Positions 7,950 through 15,780 of a stretch of DNA of 48,847 nt are shown here, piece after piece. The notes under the pieces are model-generated. The model did not search any database. It saw only the letters and a list, made by a program, of their open reading frames with translations, and was not told the DNA's origin. Numbering within the stretch: the stretch's first letter is position 1; each line of letters begins with the position of its first letter. The DNA is from Secundilactobacillus collinoides DSM 20515 = JCM 1123 (GTDB taxonomy: Bacteria; Bacillota; Bacilli; Lactobacillales; Lactobacillaceae), in assembly GCF_001435975.1 (NCBI RefSeq), contig NZ_AYYR01000129.1:377-49223 (forward strand), read 5' to 3'. The position numbers were made by a program, and so were the translations under genes.

Positions 7950-9593
7950 ATGAGTAAAAACATCGTTGTTATTGGGGCGGGGTTTGCAGGTGTTCTTGCC
8001 ACCAAGAAATTAGCGAAACGATTCAAAGGCAACAACGACGTCAGTATCACATTGATCGATCGGCATTCTTATTTCACCTATTTAACACAGTTACACGAAG
8101 TAGCCACTGAGCGGGTGCAGCCCGACGCAGTGCAATATGATTTACAGCGATTATTTAGCAAGCAGCAAAACGTTAAGTTGGTCACTGATACGATTCAGTC
8201 CATCGACACTGATGCCAAGGAAGTTCACGGTGAGTTTGGCACCTATCCGTTCGACAGTCTGCTGATTAGTATGGGTGGCGAACCCAACGACTTTGGCACA
8301 CCAGGTGTTAAGGAAAACGGGTTTACGCTGTGGTCCATGGAAGATGCGATCCAACTTCGTGACCACATCAACACCATCGTGCGCGAAGGTGCCGTTGAAC
8401 GTGATCCGGAGAAACGGGCCGCGAAGCTAACACTGGTCATCTGTGGGTCCGGGTTTACCGGCGCTGAAACCGTTGGTGAACTCATCGACTACAAGAAGAC
8501 TTTAGCTGCGCAAAACAAACTTGATCCAAGCGAAATCAAGATTATTTTGGTCGAAGCCGCACCAACCATCACTAACATGTTGGATCGGACGAACGCTGCG
8601 CATGAAGAAGCTTACCTTAAGAAGAACGGCGTTGATATCCGCACTTCATCCGCGATCACCAAGGTTAATGCCGACAGTGTTGAAATTAAGGAACAAGATC
8701 CAATCAAAACTTACACCTTAATTTGGACCGCCGGGGTTAAGACCAACCACACCGCTGACGAATTCGGCATTGATGCTGGTCGTGGCGGCCGGTTAGTTGT
8801 GAATAAGTATCTGCAAGCTGACGGCTTGGAAGACAAGAGTGTCTACGTTGCCGGTGATGACGCCAACGCCACCGCTGAAGGCGCAGAACGGGCCGTACCG
8901 CAGACCGCTCAAGAAGCTGAAAACGAAGCCAGCGTGTCAGCCGCAAACATTGCTGCTGACATTAATGGTGACCAGAACTACACTGAATTTACCGACAAGA
9001 ATATGGGCTTTACCGTTTCCTTCGGTTCCCGCTACGGGATCGCCCAAGTCTTCGGTGGCAAACGGGTTCGGGGCTGGATTGCGACCATCATGAAGCACGG
9101 GTCAAACTTCCTGTACTTCAAACGAATTGGCTCCCTTTATTTCATGTGGAAGTATCTGATGGACGAATTCTTCCGGATCGACAACGGCCGGACTGTGTTT
9201 GGTTACCATACCGCTCGCCGATCCAACGTTTTATGGACGGTGCCGCTGCGATTAGCCTTTGGGTTGGGCTTGTTCATCGACGGGTTGGATAAATTCCAGG
9301 GTGATATCAGCTGGCTGGTCATCGGCCACTCGGGTATCGGTATCTGGGAAATCATTCTCGGCTGCCTCATCTTCTTTGGCCTTGGCACCTGGACGGCAAG
9401 CTTGCTCGTCGCAATCGGCTTTTTCTTCTTCCTGCACTCCTGGGCAACCTGCTGGGTACTATTCGTCGCCATCGCGCTGATGAACGGGTCCGGGAGAAGT
9501 TTCGGACTGGATTACTGGTTCGTGCCGTGGTTACAGCGAACACTGGGTCGGTCACGTTACGGCGTGCCGCGTTCTTACTATAACGATAAATAA
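7950..9593 (+). CDS. Type II NADH dehydrogenase fused to a DoxX-like membrane domain
   Basis: NDH-2 oxidises NADH with FAD and passes electrons to quinone at the membrane without pumping protons. FAD-binding GAGFAG is at residues 9-14, the NADH-binding motif GSGFTGAE near 165, and the second FAD motif AGDDAN near 300. From about residue 412 a hydrophobic region of four predicted helices (LRLAFGLGLFIDGLDKFQGD and on) resembles DoxX/DoxD quinol-oxidase-type domains, an unusual C-terminal fusion. I chose the ATG at 7950 (547 residues) because GGAGGGG precedes it. It stands alone between a hairpin element and a terminator. Confidence 0.88.
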   Translation: MSKNIVVIGAGFAGVLATKKLAKRFKGNNDVSITLIDRHSYFTYLTQLHEVATERVQPDAVQYDLQRLFSKQQNVKLVTDTIQSIDTDAKEVHGEFGTYPFDSLLISMGGEPNDFGTPGVKENGFTLWSMEDAIQLRDHINTIVREGAVERDPEKRAAKLTLVICGSGFTGAETVGELIDYKKTLAAQNKLDPSEIKIILVEAAPTITNMLDRTNAAHEEAYLKKNGVDIRTSSAITKVNADSVEIKEQDPIKTYTLIWTAGVKTNHTADEFGIDAGRGGRLVVNKYLQADGLEDKSVYVAGDDANATAEGAERAVPQTAQEAENEASVSAANIAADINGDQNYTEFTDKNMGFTVSFGSRYGIAQVFGGKRVRGWIATIMKHGSNFLYFKRIGSLYFMWKYLMDEFFRIDNGRTVFGYHTARRSNVLWTVPLRLAFGLGLFIDGLDKFQGDISWLVIGHSGIGIWEIILGCLIFFGLGTWTASLLVAIGFFFFLHSWATCWVLFVAIALMNGSGRSFGLDYWFVPWLQRTLGRSRYGVPRSYYNDK

Positions 9594-9610
9594 TTGATCG
9601 AGTTTTGGTC

Positions 9611-9669
9611 AAAAAAGCGACTTCCCTCTGAAAATCTTGAATGGATTTTTGGAGGGGGTCGCTTTTTGT
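9611..9669 (+). terminator. NDH-2 terminator
   Basis: AAAAAGCGACTTCCCTC pairs with GGAGGGGGTCGCTTTTT, with an inner AAAATC/GATTTT stem. It would work in both directions. Confidence 0.85.
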
Positions 9670-9726
9670 TTTATGCACTTTTTGTGTGGTTGCTTGAGGA
9701 TTTGGTTTTTACTTGGGTTGAGGTTT

Positions 9727-10223
9727 CGTGACCGTATCGGTCGCTGGAAGCTGCTCCTGCTTAACTGACTCTGAGCCAAAAAGTCAGGCCCGGACTTTTC
9801 GCGTTTTCTTTGCCTGTGTGGTGCTTGCGACGTGGGTTTAAGTCACATAGCCGAAACGAGCTCCGCAAGGCTGAGGGCTACTGCAGAAGCGACTCTGGGC
9901 AAAAAAGTCAGGCCCGGGCTTTTCGCGTTTTCTTTGCCTTTGTGGTACTTGCGACGTGGGTTTAAGTCACATAGCCGAAACGAGCTCCGCAAGGCTGAGG
10001 GCTACTGCAGAAGCGACTCTGGGCAAAAAAGTCAGGCCCGGACTTTTCGCGTTTTCTTTGCCTGTGTGGTGCTTGCGACGTGGGTTTAAGTCACATAGCC
10101 GAAACGAGCTCCGCAAGGCTGAGGGCTACTGCAGAAGCGACTCTGGGCAAAAAAGTCAGGCCCGGACTTTTCTGCCCAGAGTCGCTTCTGCTCCGCCCTC
10201 AAAACGCCTTGCTCCGCTCTCTG
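9727..10223 (-). repeat. Hairpin element array A2 (family A)
   Basis: A 124-base unit is repeated: the sequence GACTCTGGGCAAAAAAGTC begins at 9891, 10015 and 10139, with a diverged first copy near 9764. Each unit has the left arm (CTCCGCAAGGCTGAGGGCTACTG), half of the stem, loop AGGCCC and a short return GGACTTTTC. Only the last unit, next to the mutS2-like gene, has the full complementary right arm (to GCTCCGCTCTCTG). Read on the minus strand the element starts one base after the TAA stop of that gene. Short ORFs here are repeat artefacts. Confidence 0.85.
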
Positions 10224-12026
10224 TTACCTAAACAACTGATTCAAATCATACCCTTCAGGATATAACTCACTTGCTGCCATTTTTAGCTTGAGCTGTTTTC
10301 CTGGCATGGTCAACATCTTGCCGCTGCTGTACACCACGACCTTGTCCGTTCCCTGATCGATTCGGTACACTAGTCCCTCTAGGGTGCCGCCGTTGAACAA
10401 GACACGGTCACCCTTTGCTAATGCGTTGTTCTTTGCTGCCTTGGCCTCATGGTGCACTGGCAACAATTCTGGGGCGATTTTTGTGTAATCGTACGGTTCG
10501 TGACGCAAATAGCCCTTTGCCTGCGCGATTAAGTTTTCTGGAATAGCCATCTTGTGCGCGATCCAAAACGCGTTGCTGTCGCCTGATTCACCAATTACGA
10601 GCTGATAAAGCGGGCGCAAGTTTTTTACATCAAACTGCATCGCGGCGTTAATGAAGTCGGGATGATTTTGGGCGTAATCTTTAATTTCACCGTAGTGGGT
10701 GGTTGCAATCGTAATCGCGCCCTTCTTGTAGTACGCCTGCAGAAGCGTAATCGCAATGGCTGCACCTTCGTTAGGCTCTGTCCCGCTGCCGATCTCATCT
10801 AACAGCAACAGCGTCCTCGTACCAGTGTTTTCCAAAATGTTTGAGAGGTTGCGAATGTGGGAAGAAAAGGTACTCAGTGCGTTGGTCAGGCTCTGGTCAT
10901 CGCCAATATCTGCGAAAACGTTATTGAAGATAGCGATGGTCGTGCCCTTCTCGGCCCTGATTTGGAACCCAGACATGACTGCCAACGTGACGAGACCGAC
11001 CGTTTTCAGCGTCACCGTTTTCCCACCGGCGTTAGGACCCGTAATAATTAAGCTGCGGTACCGGTCACCAATCGTAAAGTCTAACGGCACAGCGTCAGCT
11101 GATAATAATGGGTGCGGGCACTGAACCAGTTTGATCCGGTCTTCCGTGTTTAGCGCAGGTGTGATACCGTTAATGGCCTTGCTGTATTTCCCCTTGGCAA
11201 AAATAAAGTCGAGTTCGCCGATAATTCGAATATTCTGACTGATCTGAGTTTGTTTTTCGGCAACCAGATTGGTTAGTTTAGCCAAAATTTGATAGACAAT
11301 AACCGACTCTTCTCCACGCAGCTGGTCACGCTCGCTGCTGAGTTTACCGACAGCGGCCGGTTCGATAAAGACGGTTGTGCCCTTGGCTGAACTACCAACG
11401 ATCGACCCGCTGACCTGATTCTTATAGTTTGCCTTGATTGGAATCGCAAACCGGTCATCCTTCAGACTGATGACGGCATCCTGAATATACCGCTGATTCC
11501 CGCTGGCAGAAAGGAAACGAGACAGTTGGTCCTTGATCTTTTGTTCCGTCATTTCAAGATGTCTTCTCACCTTGCGTAATTTGCCGCTGGCTGAAGAATC
11601 CACTTGGTGGTTGCGGATATCGTCATAGAGCTTTGATTCAATCTCTGGATAACTCGCCATTTGGTCGATCATCGCCACTAGTTTTGGTGCCAGTGTCTTT
11701 TCAGCGGTGATCAATGCCCTAATTTTACGGCAGCCACGTAGAAAGTCGGCCATTTCGATTAATTCATCCGGTTGAAAGACGGTTGATTGATTGAGTTTCG
11801 TCAACATTGTTTTGATGTTGGCACTGCCAATGAACGGAATCGTCTTACCCGTTTCCAGAATACGACGCGCTTCATTTGTTTCAGTTAATGTTTTTTTGAC
11901 TGTCTGAATGTCACTTGATGGGGTCAATTCATCAACGAGTCGACGCCCATAGTCACTCACACAATACTCCTTCACAAGTTTTTTTAAATCTTCATACTGT
12001 AATTTATCCAGCGTAGTTTGATCCAT
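10224..12026 (-). CDS. MutS2-like ATPase lacking the Smr domain
   Basis: A MutS2-family protein. The lever/clamp region spans about 1-310, Walker A GPNAGGKT is at 330-337 and Walker B LLLLDEIGSGTEP near 410-420, followed by the ABC-type HTHY motif. The KOW-like segment (GDRVLFNGGTLEGLVY) typical of MutS2 is present near the C terminus. The chain then ends at 600 residues, where classical MutS2 (about 785) continues with a Smr nuclease domain. It is probably a short MutS2 paralogue; ribosome-collision or recombination roles of MutS2 may not transfer. I chose the ATG at 12026 after GGGAG rather than the upstream start at 12077. Confidence 0.85.
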   Translation of the reverse strand: MDQTTLDKLQYEDLKKLVKEYCVSDYGRRLVDELTPSSDIQTVKKTLTETNEARRILETGKTIPFIGSANIKTMLTKLNQSTVFQPDELIEMADFLRGCRKIRALITAEKTLAPKLVAMIDQMASYPEIESKLYDDIRNHQVDSSASGKLRKVRRHLEMTEQKIKDQLSRFLSASGNQRYIQDAVISLKDDRFAIPIKANYKNQVSGSIVGSSAKGTTVFIEPAAVGKLSSERDQLRGEESVIVYQILAKLTNLVAEKQTQISQNIRIIGELDFIFAKGKYSKAINGITPALNTEDRIKLVQCPHPLLSADAVPLDFTIGDRYRSLIITGPNAGGKTVTLKTVGLVTLAVMSGFQIRAEKGTTIAIFNNVFADIGDDQSLTNALSTFSSHIRNLSNILENTGTRTLLLLDEIGSGTEPNEGAAIAITLLQAYYKKGAITIATTHYGEIKDYAQNHPDFINAAMQFDVKNLRPLYQLVIGESGDSNAFWIAHKMAIPENLIAQAKGYLRHEPYDYTKIAPELLPVHHEAKAAKNNALAKGDRVLFNGGTLEGLVYRIDQGTDKVVVYSSGKMLTMPGKQLKLKMAASELYPEGYDLNQLFR

Positions 12027-12077
12027 CAGTTTTCTCCCTTTGACGCTTTCAAGAAAAACGGCACTAAAAAACTGCAA

Positions 12078-12380
12078 GTCGCGCTCGGGCCACCTACAGC
12101 TTGCTGAATGATCATCTTAAATAATTAAGCATGTCTTCAAGCAAAGCTAATCTGTCTTCTTGAGAAGCGTCACGCAAATAAGATGACTGTTTTATCATCT
12201 TTAACGGACGTTAATTAATTAAGAATTACAGACGAACTTCGCTCAAAAAGACACCCCTTCCAGTTACTTGACTTCAAAACGCAGAATATCATATTGCTCC
12301 CGCTTGGTCAAGTATCTAGCAACTAGCCGCGTGATGAGCCAGACAAATTGGCCTTTTCCCTAATGCCTTAACTTGCTGGT
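12078..12380. other. Intergenic between mutS2-like and mobA-like genes
   Basis: AT-rich, divergent promoter region. I see no ORF with a ribosome binding site, no family A or B element and no clear hairpin. Confidence 0.4.
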
Positions 12381-12383
12381 ATC

Positions 12384-12392
12384 TGCTATACT
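12384..12392 (+). promoter_or_regulatory. Extended -10 before the MobA-like gene
   Basis: TGC-TATACT, an extended -10 with no strong -35, about 50 bases before the ATG at 12441. Confidence 0.5.
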
Positions 12393-12440
12393 GCAATTAA
12401 AATAACAAACGTGAACATTTTCATTAAGGGGGAGGATTGC

Positions 12441-12944
12441 ATGATTGGCCTGATTTTAACCACAAATACACCAGTTAAAAACGTTGACCAGATTGTTGAA
12501 AATACTATTGTGGCGGTCCATAATCTCGTCATGTTGTGCGACCAGATTCTGATCAGCTCGAACACTGCAAACTATCAGCGTCTGGCTGACGAATTCAGCG
12601 TCTTTCCAACGGTCACTGTTGTCACCAACAAGACCGCTTTTGAACAACGGGATGTGCTCAACGATATTTTTGCCGGTGTTTGCCAGTACCCTACGAAAAA
12701 TGAATACCTATTATTAGATTCCTACTATAGCAAAATTGAGAATCGGGTTCTCGTTAATCTCGCTAGTTCACAAAATCGATTTGTGGCCACCCCGAGCTCT
12801 GATTTTTACACCATCGCCCACTTTTGGACCTCGAAGCAGGAATTCCAGGACTACCTGCAACTCGATGATAATCAGCCCAAGGACTTCATTTGCGACTATC
12901 AAAAATGTTTGCCGTTAGCTGTCCCCAGTAGTCAAATATTCTAA
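12441..12944 (+). CDS. MobA-like protein without the nucleotide-binding signature
   Basis: 168 residues from the ATG after GGGGGAGG. The middle part (CDQILISSNTANYQRLADEF, then a segment ending FAGVCQYPTKNEYLLLDSYY) follows the layout of molybdenum cofactor guanylyltransferase MobA: the QILIS strand, a GxxAG-like turn, then a strand where the catalytic Asp would be. The N terminus reads MIGLILTTNTPVKNVDQ, with no GGxSxRMGxDK loop, so it should not bind GTP or make molybdopterin guanine dinucleotide in the usual way. It sits before an NreBC-like pair, as in nitrate-respiration loci of lactobacilli. I suggest a relic or repurposed MobA; this is an inference from weak similarity. Confidence 0.5.
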   Translation: MIGLILTTNTPVKNVDQIVENTIVAVHNLVMLCDQILISSNTANYQRLADEFSVFPTVTVVTNKTAFEQRDVLNDIFAGVCQYPTKNEYLLLDSYYSKIENRVLVNLASSQNRFVATPSSDFYTIAHFWTSKQEFQDYLQLDDNQPKDFICDYQKCLPLAVPSSQIF

Positions 12945-12957
12945 ACAAACAACTTTT

Positions 12958-13010
12958 AATCATGCCATTTGTGTATCTAAATTGCACATTAGTCACGCAT
13001 GATTTTTTTG
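12958..13010 (+). terminator. Terminator after MobA-like gene
   Basis: AATCATGC (12958-12965) pairs with GCATGATT (12997-13004), with an inner TGTG/CACA pairing, followed by seven T. Confidence 0.75.
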
Positions 13011-13022
13011 TGATTTTGTTTA

Positions 13023-13040
13023 TCGTGATACAATTCACAA
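13023..13040 (+). promoter_or_regulatory. Redox-type palindrome (Rex-like or CRP/FNR-like)
   Basis: TCGTGAT-ACAA-TTCACAA fits the Rex consensus TTGTGAA-N4-TTCACAA with two mismatches. It also fits the CRP/FNR-type TGTGA-N6-TCACA with one. It lies at the start of the 365-base AT-rich leader of the sensor kinase gene. TATCGTGA recurs at about 13236. The actual regulator is unknown. Confidence 0.4.
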
Positions 13041-13375
13041 ATATATTTTGAAAATAAGTCGTAACACGTCATAATTAATCTCATTTTTATCGCACTTTCT
13101 TATTGTAATCATTCGTAATTATAATGCGTTTAGATGTGAAACACTGTTATAACGGTATCATTAGTGTATGGCCTTTATTTTCATGTATTTTGGAAACATG
13201 TAACAGTTGCCCAAAAAAATAGTTTTTCTTTCGTGATGAATATCGTGAAAAACGCTTTCATTACGATATAAAAATGTTATGATTAAGGAGAAATATCGGT
13301 TTTGTCCACCTTTTTTCATTGTCAAGATGCGACAAATCATGACCGATATGGTTCGTAAAGATTGGAGATGGTGGC
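13041..13375 (+). other. Long AT-rich leader of the sensor kinase gene
   Basis: No ORF. Near the 3' end ATATCGGT (about 13293) pairs with ACCGATAT (about 13342), with an inner TTGTC/GACAA pair, making a hairpin just before the ribosome binding site of the kinase gene. Confidence 0.45.
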
Positions 13376-14404
13376 ATGCCAACTACCCAAAATTGGATTG
13401 AAAACTATTTTGATGAAGCAAGCGATGCCATCTACCTCTTCCAGGATGACACGTTACTCGTCAGCAACAAATTGGCCAAGGACCTTCAGGAAGAGCTGCA
13501 TTTTGCGCCCAACTATTTGGTTCAGGTCGCTGACGCTGCCGTTAAGCAAAAATTTGCGCCCACCGATGACTGTTTCAGTTGTTCGATCCGCAACCTGATG
13601 CACGAAATTTCCATTCCCATCACTCTCGCTAATGACAAACGCCATCCGCTCAACTATTTTTTGATCTACCATGTGATCGATGTCCCCACAAAGGTGTTTT
13701 CGTTAACGCTGAAAAGCCGCGGCACGATTGACCGGATGGATCAAATGGCCGAACAACGTGAATTGTCCCGGTATGTCTCTGAGGCGCAGGAAAAGGAACG
13801 CAAAACAATTTCGGAGGATCTTCACGATAGTATTGCGCAGAGTATGTATTCCGCCATTATGGGCGTTCGGCGCTTAGCCAAAGACCACCTCTCCCAAACG
13901 GAAGCTGAGGAACTCACCGCAGGTATTGAAAAACAACTTAACGATACTCTAGCCGAAGTCAAAGGCATGGCACTGGATATTCGGCCATCCGTTCTCGATA
14001 ATTTTGGCCTCATTCCGGCTCTGCGTGTCCTTGCAGAACGTTCAGAGGAAGCCACCGGCATTACCATTTCTGTCAGCGGCAGCGCAAAAACTGATGTCCT
14101 TAGTCCCGAAACACAAAACGTGCTTTACCGCATCGCCCAAGAGGCCATTCACAACGCGTTAAAACACGCCGAACCGCATGAAATCGACCTCTTGCTCGTT
14201 TCCCATAACCACTTCGTCACCCTCGAAGTCATGGACGACGGCAAGGGTTTCACAGTTCCCGAACACCAAGAATTCAACGGACGTTCCATGGGCCTCATGA
14301 ACATGAACGAACGCGTTAAAGCCCTCAATGGTACCTTTAGCATCAAGTCCGAACCAGGCAACGGCACCATGGTCACCGTCAAGTTTCCGGTGGCACTGGA
14401 TTAG
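13376..14404 (+). CDS. NreB-like sensor histidine kinase with an incomplete cysteine set
   Basis: Soluble two-component kinase of the NarX/NreB (HisKA_3) type. A PAS-like N-terminal sensor spans about 1-115, the phosphorylation site ERKTISEDLHDS with His150 follows, then a HATPase domain with NALKHA, DDGKGF and GLMNMNERV. Staphylococcal NreB senses oxygen by an Fe-S cluster on four cysteines in two CxxC pairs. Here only Cys66 and Cys69 (CFSC) remain; the place of the first pair reads YLVQVADAAV. Cluster binding may be lost or need a partner. No transmembrane segment is visible. The ATG follows GGAG, and the partner response regulator follows after 205 bases. Confidence 0.85.
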   Translation: MPTTQNWIENYFDEASDAIYLFQDDTLLVSNKLAKDLQEELHFAPNYLVQVADAAVKQKFAPTDDCFSCSIRNLMHEISIPITLANDKRHPLNYFLIYHVIDVPTKVFSLTLKSRGTIDRMDQMAEQRELSRYVSEAQEKERKTISEDLHDSIAQSMYSAIMGVRRLAKDHLSQTEAEELTAGIEKQLNDTLAEVKGMALDIRPSVLDNFGLIPALRVLAERSEEATGITISVSGSAKTDVLSPETQNVLYRIAQEAIHNALKHAEPHEIDLLLVSHNHFVTLEVMDDGKGFTVPEHQEFNGRSMGLMNMNERVKALNGTFSIKSEPGNGTMVTVKFPVALD

Positions 14405-14609
14405 TTTGAGTTCCTGGAGGGATTTTGAAGATTTAGGTAGCAGTTGACTTAGCCTCTGGATTCAAGACTACAGCGTACTAGGTTGTCAACCACCACTGCC
14501 TTAATCTCTAACTATCGAACCGTTTTTACAGAAAAACGAATGGTCAGCAAACACAAATAACCAAGAACCAGCAAACCACGCACCACAAATCAAATTAGGA
14601 GGAATCAGC

Positions 14610-15263
14610 ATGTACAACGTTTTGATTGCCGACGACCACGCCGTTGTGCGGTATGGGTTATCGTCACTGATTGGCGAACAGCCGAACTTTAAAGTGGTCG
14701 ACCAGGCTGCCAACGGTACCGATACTTACCTGCGCGTTGAACGCGGCGACATTGACATCCTGGTGATGGACCTCAGTATGCCGCCTGGTGAATCCGGGCT
14801 GATTACTACCCAGCGGATCCACGACCAGTTTCCGAACGTGCGCATTCTGATTCTGTCCATGCATGAAGAGCAAGAATACATCAATCAGGCGATCCACAAC
14901 GGCGCCATGTCCTACGTGCTCAAGAGCTCCTCTGATGACGAGTTGCTGCACGCACTGACGGCATTGTCAAATGGTGACACTTACATTGATAAGAATATCA
15001 AGATTTCAAAAACTGACTTGGAACAGATCAATTCCGGCGACGTTAACGTCTCGCTAAAAAGCTATAACGCCCTCTCAAAACGGGAACGCGATGTCTTGCC
15101 GCTAGTGACGCTGGGCTATTCCAATAAGGAGATTGCTGCCGAATTGTTTATCTCAACGAAAACGGTCGAGGCGCACAAAGCTAGTATTATGCATAAACTA
15201 AAACTGCATTCCAGAGCGGATCTTATTAGGTATGCGGTGCATCATCATTTGATTGATATTTAA
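14610..15263 (+). CDS. NarL/FixJ-family response regulator (NreC-like)
   Basis: The N-terminal receiver (about 1-120) has acidic Asp8 and Asp9, phospho-acceptor Asp54 (VMDLSMPPG), Ser82 and Lys105. The C-terminal LuxR-type HTH is at about 150-210 (LSKRERDVLPLVTLGYSNKE, then STKTVEAHKASIM). Length 217 is normal. AGGAGG precedes the ATG. It is paired with the NreB-like kinase, but no nar or nir genes lie in the window, so its targets are unknown. Its TAA stop is directly followed by hairpin element B1. Confidence 0.92.
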   Translation: MYNVLIADDHAVVRYGLSSLIGEQPNFKVVDQAANGTDTYLRVERGDIDILVMDLSMPPGESGLITTQRIHDQFPNVRILILSMHEEQEYINQAIHNGAMSYVLKSSSDDELLHALTALSNGDTYIDKNIKISKTDLEQINSGDVNVSLKSYNALSKRERDVLPLVTLGYSNKEIAAELFISTKTVEAHKASIMHKLKLHSRADLIRYAVHHHLIDI

Positions 15264-15400
15264 GAGAGTGGAAGGAAGCGGTTAGAGACCAGAACGAAAG
15301 TGCGGTTAGTGTGAAATCCTGGGCTTGGATTTCTCACTAACTGCGCTTTCGTGGCCGGTCTCTGCTTCCTGGAACTCGTTTCGACTAGGTGGCCTAGAAA
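15264..15400 (+). repeat. Hairpin element B1 (family B, type b)
   Basis: Begins GAGAGTGGAAG right after the response-regulator TAA. GAAGCGGTTAGAGACC pairs with GGTCTCTGCTTCC, and an inner stem CGAAAGTGCGGTTAGTG pairs with CACTAACTGCGCTTTCG around the loop TGGGCTT. It ends GGAACTCGTTTCGACTAGG and GGCCTAGAAA. It could act as 3' end hairpin of the mRNA, though no T-run follows. Confidence 0.8.
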
Positions 15401-15439
15401 TAGTCCTGAAAACTGAAAAATTAACTAATCATAGGAAAC

Positions 15440-15580
15440 AAAGTGGAACAAACCGGTTAAAGACTGGAGCAGAAGCGGACTATTTTATAAAATCCCGAAT
15501 TTGGATTTTGTAAAATAGTCCGTTTCTGTGCAAGTCTTTGGTTTGTGTAACTCGTTTCCACTTGGTGGCCTAGAAAGCCA
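15440..15580 (+). repeat. Hairpin element B2 (family B, type a)
   Basis: AAGTGGAACAAACCGGTTAA begins it. AAAGACTGGAGCAGAAGCGG pairs with the later TCCGTTTCTGTGCAAGTCTTT, and the inner CTATTTTATAAAATCC pairs with GGATTTTGTAAAATAG. The end, AACTCGTTTCCACTTGG and GGCCTAGAAAG, is shared with B1, B3 and B4. Its closest relative is B3 at 30026. Confidence 0.8.
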
Positions 15581-15640
15581 CATGAAAAAATTTTACCGAT
15601 CACAGAAAAAGCAGAAAAAAGCGATTCTGTACCAAAATAC

Positions 15641-15689
15641 AAGCGTCCCTAGTAAAAATTCCAACTTGGATTTGTAACTAGAGACGCTT
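15641..15689 (+). repeat. Short hairpin related to family B
   Basis: AAGCGTCCCTAGT pairs with ACTAGAGACGCTT around ATTCCAACTTGGATTTGT. The CTTGGATTT loop side is the one seen in family B, so it may be a decayed or minimal copy; it may also serve as a terminator. Confidence 0.5.
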
Positions 15690-15780
15690 ATATAGTTGAA
15701 AATCTACCGTTTGTTGCACGTGTAAATTAGATAACGAGAATATTCTATTCCTTGGATAGATGCAGCGTCTTTGCAAGGAC

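Noticed and set aside
9727-10223. CRISPR array
   Set aside because: Units of 124 bases are identical throughout with no unique spacers, and there are no cas genes.
9832-10265. Three repeated ORFs beginning MGLSHIAETSSARLRATAEA
   Set aside because: They are translations of the 124-base half-element repeats of array A2, without ribosome binding sites and with no protein similarity.
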